A stretch of 58,342 bases of DNA from assembly GCA_000173575.1 (NCBI GenBank), contig ABYL01000036.1, positions 1 to 58,342 on the forward strand. The letters run 5' to 3'. The notes below the pieces were generated by a model, which worked only from the letters and a program-made list of their open reading frames with translations, made no database searches and was not told the origin of the DNA. Below, in pieces: positions 38,015-46,711 of this stretch. This DNA is from Burkholderia sp. H160. Its GTDB lineage: Bacteria; Pseudomonadota; Gammaproteobacteria; Burkholderiales; Burkholderiaceae. The translations under genes and the position numbers were made by a program. Positions within the stretch are counted from its first letter, which is position 1; each line of letters starts with the position of its first letter.

Positions 38015-39271
38015 ATGAATACGTCTGTACCTTCATCGCTGACACTCGACGGCGCACTCCTGCTTGAGCAACTACGCCAGCTTGGAGAACTGGGCGCCGA
38101 TCGTGAAGTCGGTGGACGAACCCGCATCGCGCTGACTGACGATGAGCGAGCCGGTCGTGAACTCGTCGTCAAATGGATGCGCGAGTTGGATCTCGATGTC
38201 TGTGTTGATCGCATCGGCAACATTTTCGGCACGTTGCGTTCCGATTCGGATGATGGCAGCCAGCGTCCACTGATGATGGGTTCACACATCGACACCGTGA
38301 AAAATGCCGGGGCGCTGGATGGCTGTTACGGCGTACTGGCCGCGCTCGCGGTCGCAAGAGCATTTCGTCAGGCAGGCATCAGGCCGCAGCGTTCCATCAC
38401 CATCGGCGCGTTCACCAACGAGGAAGGCGTCCGGTATCAGCCGGACATGATGGGCTCGCTGGTGTGCGCCGGCGGCCTTTCAGTTGAAGCAGCGCTGGAT
38501 ACGGTTGGCATCGACGGTACCCGCCTCGGCGACGAACTCGCGCGCATCGGTTATGCGGGGGAGATGGAGCCCGGCGCGCTGGTTCCGCACGAATACCTGG
38601 AATTGCACATCGAGCAGGGCCCGATTCTCGAAGCAGAGAACATCCGCATCGGCGTGGTTGAGAATCTTCAGGGCATCTCATGGCAGCAGATTACCGTTCA
38701 GGGTAATGCCAATCACGCGGGTACCACGCCAACGCGGCTTCGTCATGATGCGGGCTGGGTGGCCGCGGCTGTCTCGACGTTCCTGCGTGAGCTGGCCGTT
38801 ACCACCGGCACCACCCTGGCGACGATCGGCATGCTGCGCATCGAGCCGAACGTCATCAACGTGATTCCGCGCAAGGCGGTGTTCACAGTGGATCTGCGCG
38901 ACCCGGATGAGCAACGCCTGCAGGACGCCGAGAGGCGCCTTGCCGAATTCCTCACGGAGGTCGCCGGGAAGGAAGGCGTGACGATCACGACTGAACGCCT
39001 GGTCCGTTTCGAGCCTGTCGTATTCGATGCAGGACTGGCCGATGCGATCGAAGCTTCAGCAGAGCGCATGGGCTTCACGCATCGCCGGATGACGTCCGGC
39101 GCCGGCCACGACGCCCAGATGATCGCGCGCATCGCGCCGGCCGCAATGATATTCGTGCCGAGCCGCGGCGGCGTCAGCCATAACCCGCGCGAACACACGG
39201 ACGACGATCAGCTCATCGACGGCGCAAACGTCCTGCTCGATGTCGTGCTCAAGCGCCTCGCACAGACGTGA
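38015..39271 (+). CDS. N-carbamoyl-L-amino-acid / allantoate-type amidohydrolase
   Basis: A 418-residue M20-superfamily enzyme of the hydantoinase/carbamoylase family. Metal-site residues include His91 and Asp102 (GSHIDTVKNAGALDG), Glu136-Glu137 (TNEEG) and the C-terminal HNPREHTD; HIEQGPILE near 197 is also diagnostic. Members hydrolyse ureido groups (N-carbamoyl amino acids, allantoate, ureidoglycine). AAAGGAAA precedes the ATG, 17 bases after the M20 gene. No purine or hydantoin genes accompany it; the downstream neighbour points to a ureido- or acyl-diaminopropionate. Confidence 0.88.
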   Translation: MNTSVPSSLTLDGALLLEQLRQLGELGADREVGGRTRIALTDDERAGRELVVKWMRELDLDVCVDRIGNIFGTLRSDSDDGSQRPLMMGSHIDTVKNAGALDGCYGVLAALAVARAFRQAGIRPQRSITIGAFTNEEGVRYQPDMMGSLVCAGGLSVEAALDTVGIDGTRLGDELARIGYAGEMEPGALVPHEYLELHIEQGPILEAENIRIGVVENLQGISWQQITVQGNANHAGTTPTRLRHDAGWVAAAVSTFLRELAVTTGTTLATIGMLRIEPNVINVIPRKAVFTVDLRDPDEQRLQDAERRLAEFLTEVAGKEGVTITTERLVRFEPVVFDAGLADAIEASAERMGFTHRRMTSGAGHDAQMIARIAPAAMIFVPSRGGVSHNPREHTDDDQLIDGANVLLDVVLKRLAQT

Positions 39272-39323
39272 GCCCGGCTCCCGCTCGCGAATCCACATCA
39301 TCCATTGCAGGAGTGTCACGCTT

Positions 39324-40553
39324 ATGTTGGTAGTAAATCCAGGCGCAACGCGCACCTTATATCCCGCCGAACTGAAAGAGATTCTCAGTATCGGGAAAGC
39401 AGAGGAAAGCCGTGCATGGCTTTCCTGGTGGGACAAGATTTCGCCCGGGGAAACGCCGTTGCGTGAGTTGCCCGGGTTGGCCGCCAGACTCAAGGTCGGC
39501 AGCGTCAGCATCAAGGACGAGTCAGCGCGGTCCGTACTGGGTAGCTTCAAGGCATTGGGTGCGCCTATTGCACTGGTACGCCTGATTCAGCGCCTGTGGC
39601 CGGATCATGATCTTGATGCCCGTGGCCTTTTCGAAGGACGCTATCGGGACATGCTGACGCATTTCACGGTGGTTAGCGCCACGGACGGCAACCACGGAAA
39701 GGGACTGGCTGCCGCCGCGCAAACGCTTGGTTGCCGTTGCGTGATCGTGCTGCACGCGAATGTCAGTGTCGAGCGCGAGAAGGCCATTGCGACGTACGGT
39801 GCCGAGATTGTCCGGATCAGCGGCAACTACGATGAGTCGGTCGAAGAGGCGGCGCGCCTCGCTTCGTTGAACGGCTGGCACGTCGTTTCCGATACGTCAT
39901 ACGACGGTTACGAAGACATCCCGCGTGATGTGATGCAAGGCTACGGCACGATTGCAGCGGAGGTTGTCGAGCAGAGCGATAGCTGGCCCGATCGGCCGGC
40001 CTACACGCATGTGTTCTTTCAGGGCGGTGTCGGTGGCCTTGCAGCAGGTTTGATTAGTTACCTGTGGGAATTCCATGGCGAACATCGTCCGCGATTCGTC
40101 GTCGTCGAACCGCAGCAGGCAGACTGTCTGTATCAGAGCGCATTGGCTGGACGAGCCTCACGCGCGACGGGTTCGATCGACTCCGTGATGGCCGGGCTCG
40201 CTTGCGGCGAGACCTCACCGCTCGCCTGGAAGTTTCTGCAGCCCGGCGTCGATGATTTCATGACGATCAGCGATGACGATGCAGTGAACGCCATGCGTAT
40301 CCTGGCGGCTGGCAGCGCTACCGACGCACCGATCGTTGCTGGCGAGTCGGGAGTAGCGGGTCTGGCTGGTCTCATCGTATTGCTGCAGGATCCGCAGCTG
40401 GCCAGGAAAGTGTGCCTCGATGGCTCTTCCCGCGTATTGCTTGTCAATACTGAAGGCGCGACCGCGCCCGCAACCTATCAGGAACTGGTCGGCGAGACTG
40501 CCGAATCCGTCCTCGAGCGCCAACTGGCCTGGCGCGCGAAAGCGATAGCCTAA
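39324..40553 (+). CDS. dpaL: diaminopropionate ammonia-lyase
   Basis: A 409-residue PLP enzyme of fold type II. The PLP lysine is Lys76 in GSFKALGAP, with TDGNHGKGLA near 125 and the glycine-rich phosphate loop GGVGGLAAG near 233; these match YgeX/DpaL of enteric bacteria. It converts 2,3-diaminopropionate to pyruvate and two ammonia. It ends the operon; its stop overlaps the end of the convergent GntR gene by 4 bases. AGGAG lies 11 bases before the chosen ATG. Confidence 0.9.
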   Translation: MLVVNPGATRTLYPAELKEILSIGKAEESRAWLSWWDKISPGETPLRELPGLAARLKVGSVSIKDESARSVLGSFKALGAPIALVRLIQRLWPDHDLDARGLFEGRYRDMLTHFTVVSATDGNHGKGLAAAAQTLGCRCVIVLHANVSVEREKAIATYGAEIVRISGNYDESVEEAARLASLNGWHVVSDTSYDGYEDIPRDVMQGYGTIAAEVVEQSDSWPDRPAYTHVFFQGGVGGLAAGLISYLWEFHGEHRPRFVVVEPQQADCLYQSALAGRASRATGSIDSVMAGLACGETSPLAWKFLQPGVDDFMTISDDDAVNAMRILAAGSATDAPIVAGESGVAGLAGLIVLLQDPQLARKVCLDGSSRVLLVNTEGATAPATYQELVGETAESVLERQLAWRAKAIA

Positions 40554-41260
40554 GTCGTCCGCTGCCCCCCCACAATCACCCGCTCCAACGACTGCTTCAA
40601 ATGTCGCTGCATCGCCGCCTGCGCCTGAATCGCATCATGCGCTTCCAGCGCTTCCAGAATCACGCGATGTTCGTCGGGCACGGCGCCCCACGTCGTTTCG
40701 TTTTCGAAGTGGCCGCGCAGCTTTTCCGACAGCGGACTATGTCGCGCATCGAAAAGCGAACTGACGGTGCGCACGAGCACTTCGTTGCCAGACATCTGCG
40801 CGATCGCGAGATGGAACGCGCGATCGGACGCGACCGGAATTCTGCCGGCTTTCACTTCGCGCTCCATCTCGTTGTAGATGGCGCGCAGCATCTTCAGGTC
40901 TTTCGGTTTGCAGAACGGTGCGACGCTCGCGACGATCGAGCCTTCGATCAGGCTGCGCGCGCCGATGATGTCGAGCAGGCTGTCACCGAGTTCCGCCTGC
41001 GACAGCGACGCACCGTTCTGCACGGACGGCGCCGCGCTCAGATAGACGCCCGAGCCCATGCGAATCTCGACGAGCCCTTCCAGTTCGAGCGCGACCAGTG
41101 CTTCGCGCACTGACGGCCGCGACACGCCGAGTGTCTCCGCCAGCGCGCGCTCGGGCGGCAGGCGGCCGTTCGGCGCGAAATCCGGCTGGGCGATCAGAAC
41201 GCGCAGTTTTTCCGCGATCTGGAGATAGAGACGGCGAGTGTCGGCAGGTTTGGCGGTCAC
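40550..41260 (-). CDS. GntR-family regulator (FadR subgroup)
   Basis: A 236-residue protein with a GntR winged helix (about 10-75, LPPERALAETLGVSRPSVREALVALE) and an all-helical FCD ligand domain (about 90-225) with the metal-binding His pattern. FCD regulators of this type (UxuR, ExuR, LgoR) control sugar-acid catabolism. It is divergent from the aldonate cassette across a 248-base spacer, so it is the likely repressor. Confidence 0.9.
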   Translation of the reverse strand: MTAKPADTRRLYLQIAEKLRVLIAQPDFAPNGRLPPERALAETLGVSRPSVREALVALELEGLVEIRMGSGVYLSAAPSVQNGASLSQAELGDSLLDIIGARSLIEGSIVASVAPFCKPKDLKMLRAIYNEMEREVKAGRIPVASDRAFHLAIAQMSGNEVLVRTVSSLFDARHSPLSEKLRGHFENETTWGAVPDEHRVILEALEAHDAIQAQAAMQRHLKQSLERVIVGGQRTT

Positions 41261-41387
41261 GAAACGTTTCCCGGCGATGGAGCTTAGTTCAGGCCCGATA
41301 AGGCGAGCGCCGATTGTAGATCGAAGGGCCCGGCGCGCAAACCGTAGCGCTCAGGCAGCGTTCGGGGTTTCCCCCAACTTCACGTAG

Positions 41388-41402
41388 ATTGGCTTGACCA
41401 GT
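41388..41402. promoter_or_regulatory. candidate GntR operator, ATTGG-N5-CCAGT
   Basis: A 15-bp imperfect inverted repeat in the spacer between gntR and the dehydrogenase gene. It resembles the UxuR/ExuR consensus (ATTGG-TATA-CCAAT) but has one extra central base and one half-site mismatch. A further ATTGGT half-site is near 41427. Confidence 0.3.
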
Positions 41403-41508
41403 ATCGCATATGCCGTTATTTTTGCAAATTGGTAAGGCCGGGTGGCGCCAGACGAGTCGCCTTCCGTTTCGCTTCGCAACCCGATACCCGATCAATTCCT
41501 CCCTGACG

Positions 41509-42531
41509 ATGAAGACAGTCATTTGCGAACAACCCGGCCAGCTCGCGCTCGCCGAACGTGCGATGCCCAACCCCGGCCCTGACGATGTGCTGATCCGCAT
41601 CCGGCGAGTCGGCATCTGCGGTACCGACTTCCATATCTTTACCGGCAATCAGCCGTATCTGTCGTATCCCCGTGTGATGGGGCACGAGCTTGCCGGTATC
41701 GTCGAATCGGCGCCGGTCGGCGCGCGCGTCCAGGCAGGCGACCAGGTGTACGTGATGCCGTATCTGTCTTGCGGGCGCTGCGTGGCCTGCCGCGCGGGAA
41801 AGGGCAACTGCTGCGTGAACATCCGTGTGCTCGGCGTCCATACCGACGGCGGCATGACCGAATACCTCGCGGTGCCGCAGGCGTTCGTCTTCAAGGCTGA
41901 CGGCGTGACGCTCGACGAAGCCGCGATGCTCGAGTTTCTTGCGATCGGCGCCCACGCGGTCGCGCGCGCCGATGTGCAGGCCGCGCAGCGAGTGCTGGTC
42001 GTCGGGGCCGGGCCGATCGGCATGGCCGTGACTGTCTTCGCGAAGCTGCGCGGCGCCGAGGTCAGCGTGCTCGATGGCCGCGCGGACCGCTTGTCCGTGT
42101 GCGCCGGTGCGTTGCAGGCGGATCACACGGTGCTGCTCGACACGAGCGACGCCGCAACCGATGCCGCCGAACTCGCCGCGCTGACCGACAACGAGTTCTT
42201 CGACGTGGTGTTCGACGCCACCGGCAACATCAAGGCGATGGAGCGCGGGCTGCAGTTCGTCGCGCATGGCGGCAAGTACGTGCTGGTGTCGATCGTCAGC
42301 GAGCGCATTTCGTTTGCCGATCCCGAGTTTCACAAGCGCGAGACGACCTTGCTCGCGAGCCGCAATGCGACCGTCGCCGACTTCGAAACGGTGCTCGACG
42401 CGATGCGCGCGGGCAAGATTCCGACGGCCGCGCTCAATACGCACGTGGTTGAACTCGGCAACCTTCCCGACGAATTTCCCAGGCTGCTGAAACCCGATGC
42501 CGGCGTCATCAAGGCGCTGGTTGCCTGTTGA
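41509..42531 (+). CDS. Zn-dependent aldonate/polyol dehydrogenase (LgoD-like)
   Basis: A 340-residue medium-chain dehydrogenase. Catalytic zinc ligands Cys37, His59 and Glu60; structural zinc Cys88, Cys91, Cys94 and Cys101 or Cys102; cofactor loop VVGAGPIGMA. It resembles L-galactonate-5-dehydrogenase (LgoD/YjjN), RspB and L-idonate dehydrogenase. Followed by tagaturonate-reductase-like and altronate dehydratase genes, oxidation of L-galactonate to D-tagaturonate is the best guess. First gene of the operon. Confidence 0.82.
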   Translation: MKTVICEQPGQLALAERAMPNPGPDDVLIRIRRVGICGTDFHIFTGNQPYLSYPRVMGHELAGIVESAPVGARVQAGDQVYVMPYLSCGRCVACRAGKGNCCVNIRVLGVHTDGGMTEYLAVPQAFVFKADGVTLDEAAMLEFLAIGAHAVARADVQAAQRVLVVGAGPIGMAVTVFAKLRGAEVSVLDGRADRLSVCAGALQADHTVLLDTSDAATDAAELAALTDNEFFDVVFDATGNIKAMERGLQFVAHGGKYVLVSIVSERISFADPEFHKRETTLLASRNATVADFETVLDAMRAGKIPTAALNTHVVELGNLPDEFPRLLKPDAGVIKALVAC

Positions 42532-42549
42532 GCGCGAGGACAACGCACG

Positions 42550-43683
42550 ATGGGCAATCCGATTCTTCAATTCGGCACGAGCCGCTTTCTGCAGGCGCAC
42601 GCGGATCTGTTCGTGTCGGAGGCACTCGATGCAGGCCGCGCGCTGGGGCACGTGACCGTCGTACAGACGACGGCCAATCCGGAGAGCCTCGCGCGCATCG
42701 AGGCATTGCGCACGCACGGGCAGTACGACGTGCGCATTCGCGGCGTGCGTCGCGAAGCGGTCATCGATACGACCACGCGATGTCACGCGATCAGCGAGGC
42801 ATTGAACGCGAATACCGATTGGCCGATCGTGGTCGAGCGCTTCGCACGCGACGCGCGAGTCGTGATCTCGAACACCGGCGATCGAGGCTACGAGTGTTTC
42901 ACCGACGACACCGCCGAGCTATTGCACAACGAGGCAAGCGTGCCGCGCGGCTTCGCGGCGAAGCTCGTGGTGCTGCTGCATGCGCGCTTCAAAGCAGGCG
43001 CCGCGCCGCTGACGCTGTTGCCATGCGAACTCGTGTCGGGCAACGGCGACACGCTGCGTGGCCTCGTTGCCGGGATCGCGCGCGGCTGGGGCGCCGGGTC
43101 CGAGTTCGTACACTACATCGAGCACACGTGCATCTGGGTCAATTCGCTGGTGGACCGCATCGTGTCCGAGCCGATCCGGCCGGTCGGCGCGGTTGCCGAA
43201 CCCTACGCGTTGTGGGCGATCGAGCGGCGTGCCGGCATGGTGTTGCCGTGCGAGCACGAAGCGATGATCGTCACCGACGACCTGTTGCACTACGAGCGCC
43301 TGAAGCTGCTGCTGCTCAATCTCGGTCATACGTGGCTTGCCGAACGCTGGCAGGCCGACGCACGCGATCCAGATGAGAACGTGCTGCACGCGATGCGCGA
43401 TCCGCTGTTGCGTGCCGATCTCGAATCGCTGTGGCGCGACGAGGTGCTGCCGGTTTTCGATGCGCTCGGTCAGGGCAGCGAAGCGCGCGTCTATCTCGAC
43501 GACGTGCGCGAACGCTTCGAAAACCCGTTCCTCGATCATCGCCTCGCCGATATCGCGCGCAATCACGAGCAAAAGAAAGAGCGGCGTTTCAAGCCGGTGA
43601 TCGAGCTCGCACGCGAGCGTGGCGTGCGTGTCGAGCAACCGCGTCTGAACGCTGCGCTTGCCGCGTGCGCGCACAGTGGCTAA
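42550..43683 (+). CDS. mannitol-dehydrogenase-family oxidoreductase (tagaturonate reductase-like)
   Basis: A 377-residue polyol-specific long-chain dehydrogenase, shorter than E. coli UxaB or UxuB (over 480). The N-terminal Rossmann motif is LQFGTSRFLQAHADLF; the active-site helix motif includes LPCELVSGNG and WVNSLVDRIV; the conserved C-terminal Lys/His region is KLLLLNLGHTWLA. In this context it would reduce D-tagaturonate to D-altronate, feeding the dehydratase two genes later. It starts 18 bases after the dehydrogenase gene. Confidence 0.82.
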   Translation: MGNPILQFGTSRFLQAHADLFVSEALDAGRALGHVTVVQTTANPESLARIEALRTHGQYDVRIRGVRREAVIDTTTRCHAISEALNANTDWPIVVERFARDARVVISNTGDRGYECFTDDTAELLHNEASVPRGFAAKLVVLLHARFKAGAAPLTLLPCELVSGNGDTLRGLVAGIARGWGAGSEFVHYIEHTCIWVNSLVDRIVSEPIRPVGAVAEPYALWAIERRAGMVLPCEHEAMIVTDDLLHYERLKLLLLNLGHTWLAERWQADARDPDENVLHAMRDPLLRADLESLWRDEVLPVFDALGQGSEARVYLDDVRERFENPFLDHRLADIARNHEQKKERRFKPVIELARERGVRVEQPRLNAALAACAHSG

Positions 43684-43797
43684 CGGCGCGGGCCGCCAAT
43701 CCGCAGTAAATCGGTAGTAAACCCCGGCAGTACACCGGCGGCTCGCGAGGCCGCGCGGTTAATCTAAATATAGGCTAGGCCAGAAGGAGACAGTTTG

Positions 43798-45078
43798 ATG
43801 AAAAAGATGCGTTGGGTAGTGATTCTTCTATGCTTTCTCGCGATCGCGGTGAATTACATCGATCGTGCGAATCTCGCGGTCGCCGCGCCGCAAATAGAAA
43901 AGGCGCTTGGCATCGGTCCCGCCGAGATGGGCTTTATTCTGAGCGGCTTCTTCTGGACCTACGCGTTCATGCAGATGCCGTTCGGCTGGTTCGTCGATCG
44001 GGTCGGCGCGCGCATCGCGTTGCCGCTCGCGGTTGGCTGGTGGTCGGTGTTTACCGCGGCCACCGCGGTCACGACCAGCGTCGCCGGGATGTTCGGCTGC
44101 CGCCTCTTGCTCGGCGTCGGCGAGGCGGGCGCGTATCCGTCCTGCACGAAGCTCGTGAGCCAATGGTTCCAGCCCAAGGAACGTGCGATCGCGACGAGCA
44201 TCTTCGATAGCGGCTCGCGGGTCGGCTCTGCGCTGTCGATTCCCGTGGTTGCGCTGATCATCAGCACTCTCGGCTGGAAGGCGGCTTTTATCCTCACGGG
44301 TTTGCTCGGCGCGGTCTGGATCGTCGGCTGGTTCGTGATCTATCGCAATCCTGTGCGAGACGAGATGAGCGCCGCACTTGAGGCTACTCCCGCGGCTCAG
44401 GTGAGAGCAGAAAAGGTGACATGGGCGTCGCTGTTTCGCCACCGCACGCTGTGGGGCATGATGCTCGGCTTCTTCTGCCTGAACTTCGTGATCTATTTCT
44501 TCATTACGTGGTTCCCGAGTTACCTCGTGGAGACACGTGGCTTCTCGCTGAAATCGCTCGGCACGCTCGGCATGATTCCAGCGTTGATCGCGATTCCGGG
44601 CGGCTGGCTCGGCGGCTATGTATCCGACACGCTGTTCCGGCGCGGCTGGAGCCTGACGGCCGCGCGCAAGACCTGCATGGTCGGTGGCATGCTGTTGTCG
44701 TCGGTGATCACGCTGTCGGCGTTCACGGAGAACACGTATCTGATGCTCGCGTTCTTCGGCATCGCCTATGGCAGCCTCGCGTTCGCCGCGGCGAGCATCT
44801 GGTCGTTGCCTGGCGACGTCGCGCCGACGCCGCGTCATGTCGCGTCGATCGGCGGCATCCAGAACTTCGCGTCGAATCTGGCGGGGATCGTGATCACGAC
44901 GTTCACCGGCGTGATGGTTGCGATGTCGAAGGGCTCGTTCACGATTCCGCTGGTTGTCGCGGGCGGCTTCTGCTTTCTTGGCGCGTTCAGCTATCTTTTC
45001 ATCGTGGGACGCATCGAGCCGCTGTCGCTGGAATCGGACAGCCGCGAACTGCCGAGGGGCGCGGGCTCCACGATCTGA
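43798..45078 (+). CDS. MFS sugar-acid transporter (ACS family)
   Basis: A 426-residue transporter with about 12 membrane helices. The N-terminus ILLCFLAIAVNYIDRANLAVAAP and the GVGEAGAYPSCTKLVSQWF loop are hallmarks of the anion:cation symporters that carry galactonate, glucarate, galacturonate or L-galactonate (LgoT/DgoT/ExuT). AAGGAG precedes the ATG at 43798; a TTG one codon upstream is the alternative. Its place between catabolic genes supports aldonate or uronate uptake. Confidence 0.9.
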   Translation: MKKMRWVVILLCFLAIAVNYIDRANLAVAAPQIEKALGIGPAEMGFILSGFFWTYAFMQMPFGWFVDRVGARIALPLAVGWWSVFTAATAVTTSVAGMFGCRLLLGVGEAGAYPSCTKLVSQWFQPKERAIATSIFDSGSRVGSALSIPVVALIISTLGWKAAFILTGLLGAVWIVGWFVIYRNPVRDEMSAALEATPAAQVRAEKVTWASLFRHRTLWGMMLGFFCLNFVIYFFITWFPSYLVETRGFSLKSLGTLGMIPALIAIPGGWLGGYVSDTLFRRGWSLTAARKTCMVGGMLLSSVITLSAFTENTYLMLAFFGIAYGSLAFAAASIWSLPGDVAPTPRHVASIGGIQNFASNLAGIVITTFTGVMVAMSKGSFTIPLVVAGGFCFLGAFSYLFIVGRIEPLSLESDSRELPRGAGSTI

Positions 45079-45126
45079 CCTATTCTGTTTGAACGCATAC
45101 GGATAACCCTGCTTTCGAGGCTTTTC

Positions 45127-46674
45127 ATGTCGACTCAAGCTAGCGTCGCGTCCGCGGTCATCCGCCTGCATCCCGGCGACGACGTCATCATCGCGACACG
45201 GCAGTTGTTGCCGGGCACGCGTATCGACGCGGAACAACTGGTCGTCGCCGGTCTGATCCCGCCGGGGCACAAGATCGCGACGCGCGACATCGCGCAAGGC
45301 GAGCCGGTCAAGCGCTACAACCAGATCATCGGCGTGGCGCGTGAGGCGATCGCGCGCGGCCAGCATGTGCACACGCACAATCTCGGCATGTCCGAGTTCG
45401 CGCGCGAGCACGCGTTCGGCGTCGATGCGCAACCGACCGTCTACGTCGACGAGCCCGCGCATTTCATGGGCATTCGTCGCGACGATGGACGGATCGCGAC
45501 GCGCAATTACATCGGCATCCTGACGAGCGTGAACTGCTCGGCCACGGTTGCGCGCGCGATCGCCGATCATTTCCGCCGTGACGTGCATCCCGACGCGCTC
45601 GCCGACTATCCGAATGTCGATGGCGTGATTGCATTGACGCACGGACTCGGCTGCGGCATCGACATGCAGGGCGAGGGGATTTCGATCCTGCGCCGCACGC
45701 TCGCCGGTTACGCGGTGCATCCGAACTTCGCGTCGGTGCTGTTCGTCGGGCTTGGCTGCGAGACGAACCAGATCGACGGCGTCCTCGCGGCGGGCGGTCT
45801 CGACGCCAGTTCGATGAAGTTGCGCAGCTTCACGATCCAGGACAGCGGCGGCACGCGCAAGACGATCGAGCGCGGTATTGCGATGGTGCGTGAGATGCTC
45901 GCCGATGCGAACCGCGCGCGGCGTGCGCCGGTGCCGGCCTCGCATCTATGCGTCGGTCTGCAGTGCGGCGGCTCGGACGGCTACTCGGGCATCTCCGCGA
46001 ATCCCGCGCTCGGCGCCGCGGTCGATCGGCTCGTGCGGCATGGCGGCACGGCGATCCTATCGGAGACGCCGGAGATCTACGGCGCCGAGCATCTGCTGAC
46101 ACGCCGCGCGACGAGCGCCGCGGTCGGCGAGAAACTGCTCGCGCGCATCGCTTGGTGGCAGGACTATTGCGCGCGCAATGGCGGCGCGATGGACAACAAC
46201 CCATCGGCGGGCAACAAGGTGGGCGGCCTGACGACGATCCTCGAAAAATCGCTCGGCGCGGTCGCGAAGGGCGGCACGACGAATCTGGTTGACGTCTACG
46301 AATACGCGCAGCCGATCGTGGCGAAGGGTTTCGTGTTCATGGATTCGCCCGGCTACGACCCGGTGTCGGCGACGGGTCAGGTCGCCTCGGGCGCGAACCT
46401 GATCTGCTTCACGACCGGACGTGGCTCCGCCTACGGCTGCGCGCCGTCGCCGTCGTTGAAGCTGGCGACCAACACCGCGTTGTGGGAGCGCCAGGAGGAG
46501 GACATCGATATCAATTGCGGTGGTGTGATCGACGGCAGCGCGAGCATCGACGGCCTCGGCGAAGCGATCTTCCGGATGATGCTCGACTGCGCGTCCGGCA
46601 CGCGCACGAAGAGCGAGCTGCACGGCTATGGGCAAAGCGAATTCGTGCCGTGGCAGGTCGGTGTGGTGACCTGA
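45127..46674 (+). CDS. uxaA: altronate dehydratase (UxaA-like)
   Basis: A 515-residue enzyme of the UxaA/GarD family with an N-terminal SAF domain (about 10-85, HPGDDVIIATRQLLPGTRI) and the large dehydratase domain starting GIRRDDGRIATRNYIGI near 114. Conserved cysteines appear in GLGCGIDMQGEG, LGCETNQ, and LQCGGSDGYSG. It removes water from D-altronate to yield 2-keto-3-deoxygluconate. KDG kinase and aldolase genes are not in the window. Confidence 0.88.
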   Translation: MSTQASVASAVIRLHPGDDVIIATRQLLPGTRIDAEQLVVAGLIPPGHKIATRDIAQGEPVKRYNQIIGVAREAIARGQHVHTHNLGMSEFAREHAFGVDAQPTVYVDEPAHFMGIRRDDGRIATRNYIGILTSVNCSATVARAIADHFRRDVHPDALADYPNVDGVIALTHGLGCGIDMQGEGISILRRTLAGYAVHPNFASVLFVGLGCETNQIDGVLAAGGLDASSMKLRSFTIQDSGGTRKTIERGIAMVREMLADANRARRAPVPASHLCVGLQCGGSDGYSGISANPALGAAVDRLVRHGGTAILSETPEIYGAEHLLTRRATSAAVGEKLLARIAWWQDYCARNGGAMDNNPSAGNKVGGLTTILEKSLGAVAKGGTTNLVDVYEYAQPIVAKGFVFMDSPGYDPVSATGQVASGANLICFTTGRGSAYGCAPSPSLKLATNTALWERQEEDIDINCGGVIDGSASIDGLGEAIFRMMLDCASGTRTKSELHGYGQSEFVPWQVGVVT

Positions 46675-46711
46675 GATCGTGCATTGCTATAACAAAACCA
46701 GGAGATTGCAA

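Noticed and set aside
43828-45945. A 705-codon minus-strand open frame opposite the sugar-acid transporter and altronate dehydratase
   Set aside because: Same low-complexity composition as other antisense shadows; the opposite strand carries two clear gene families.
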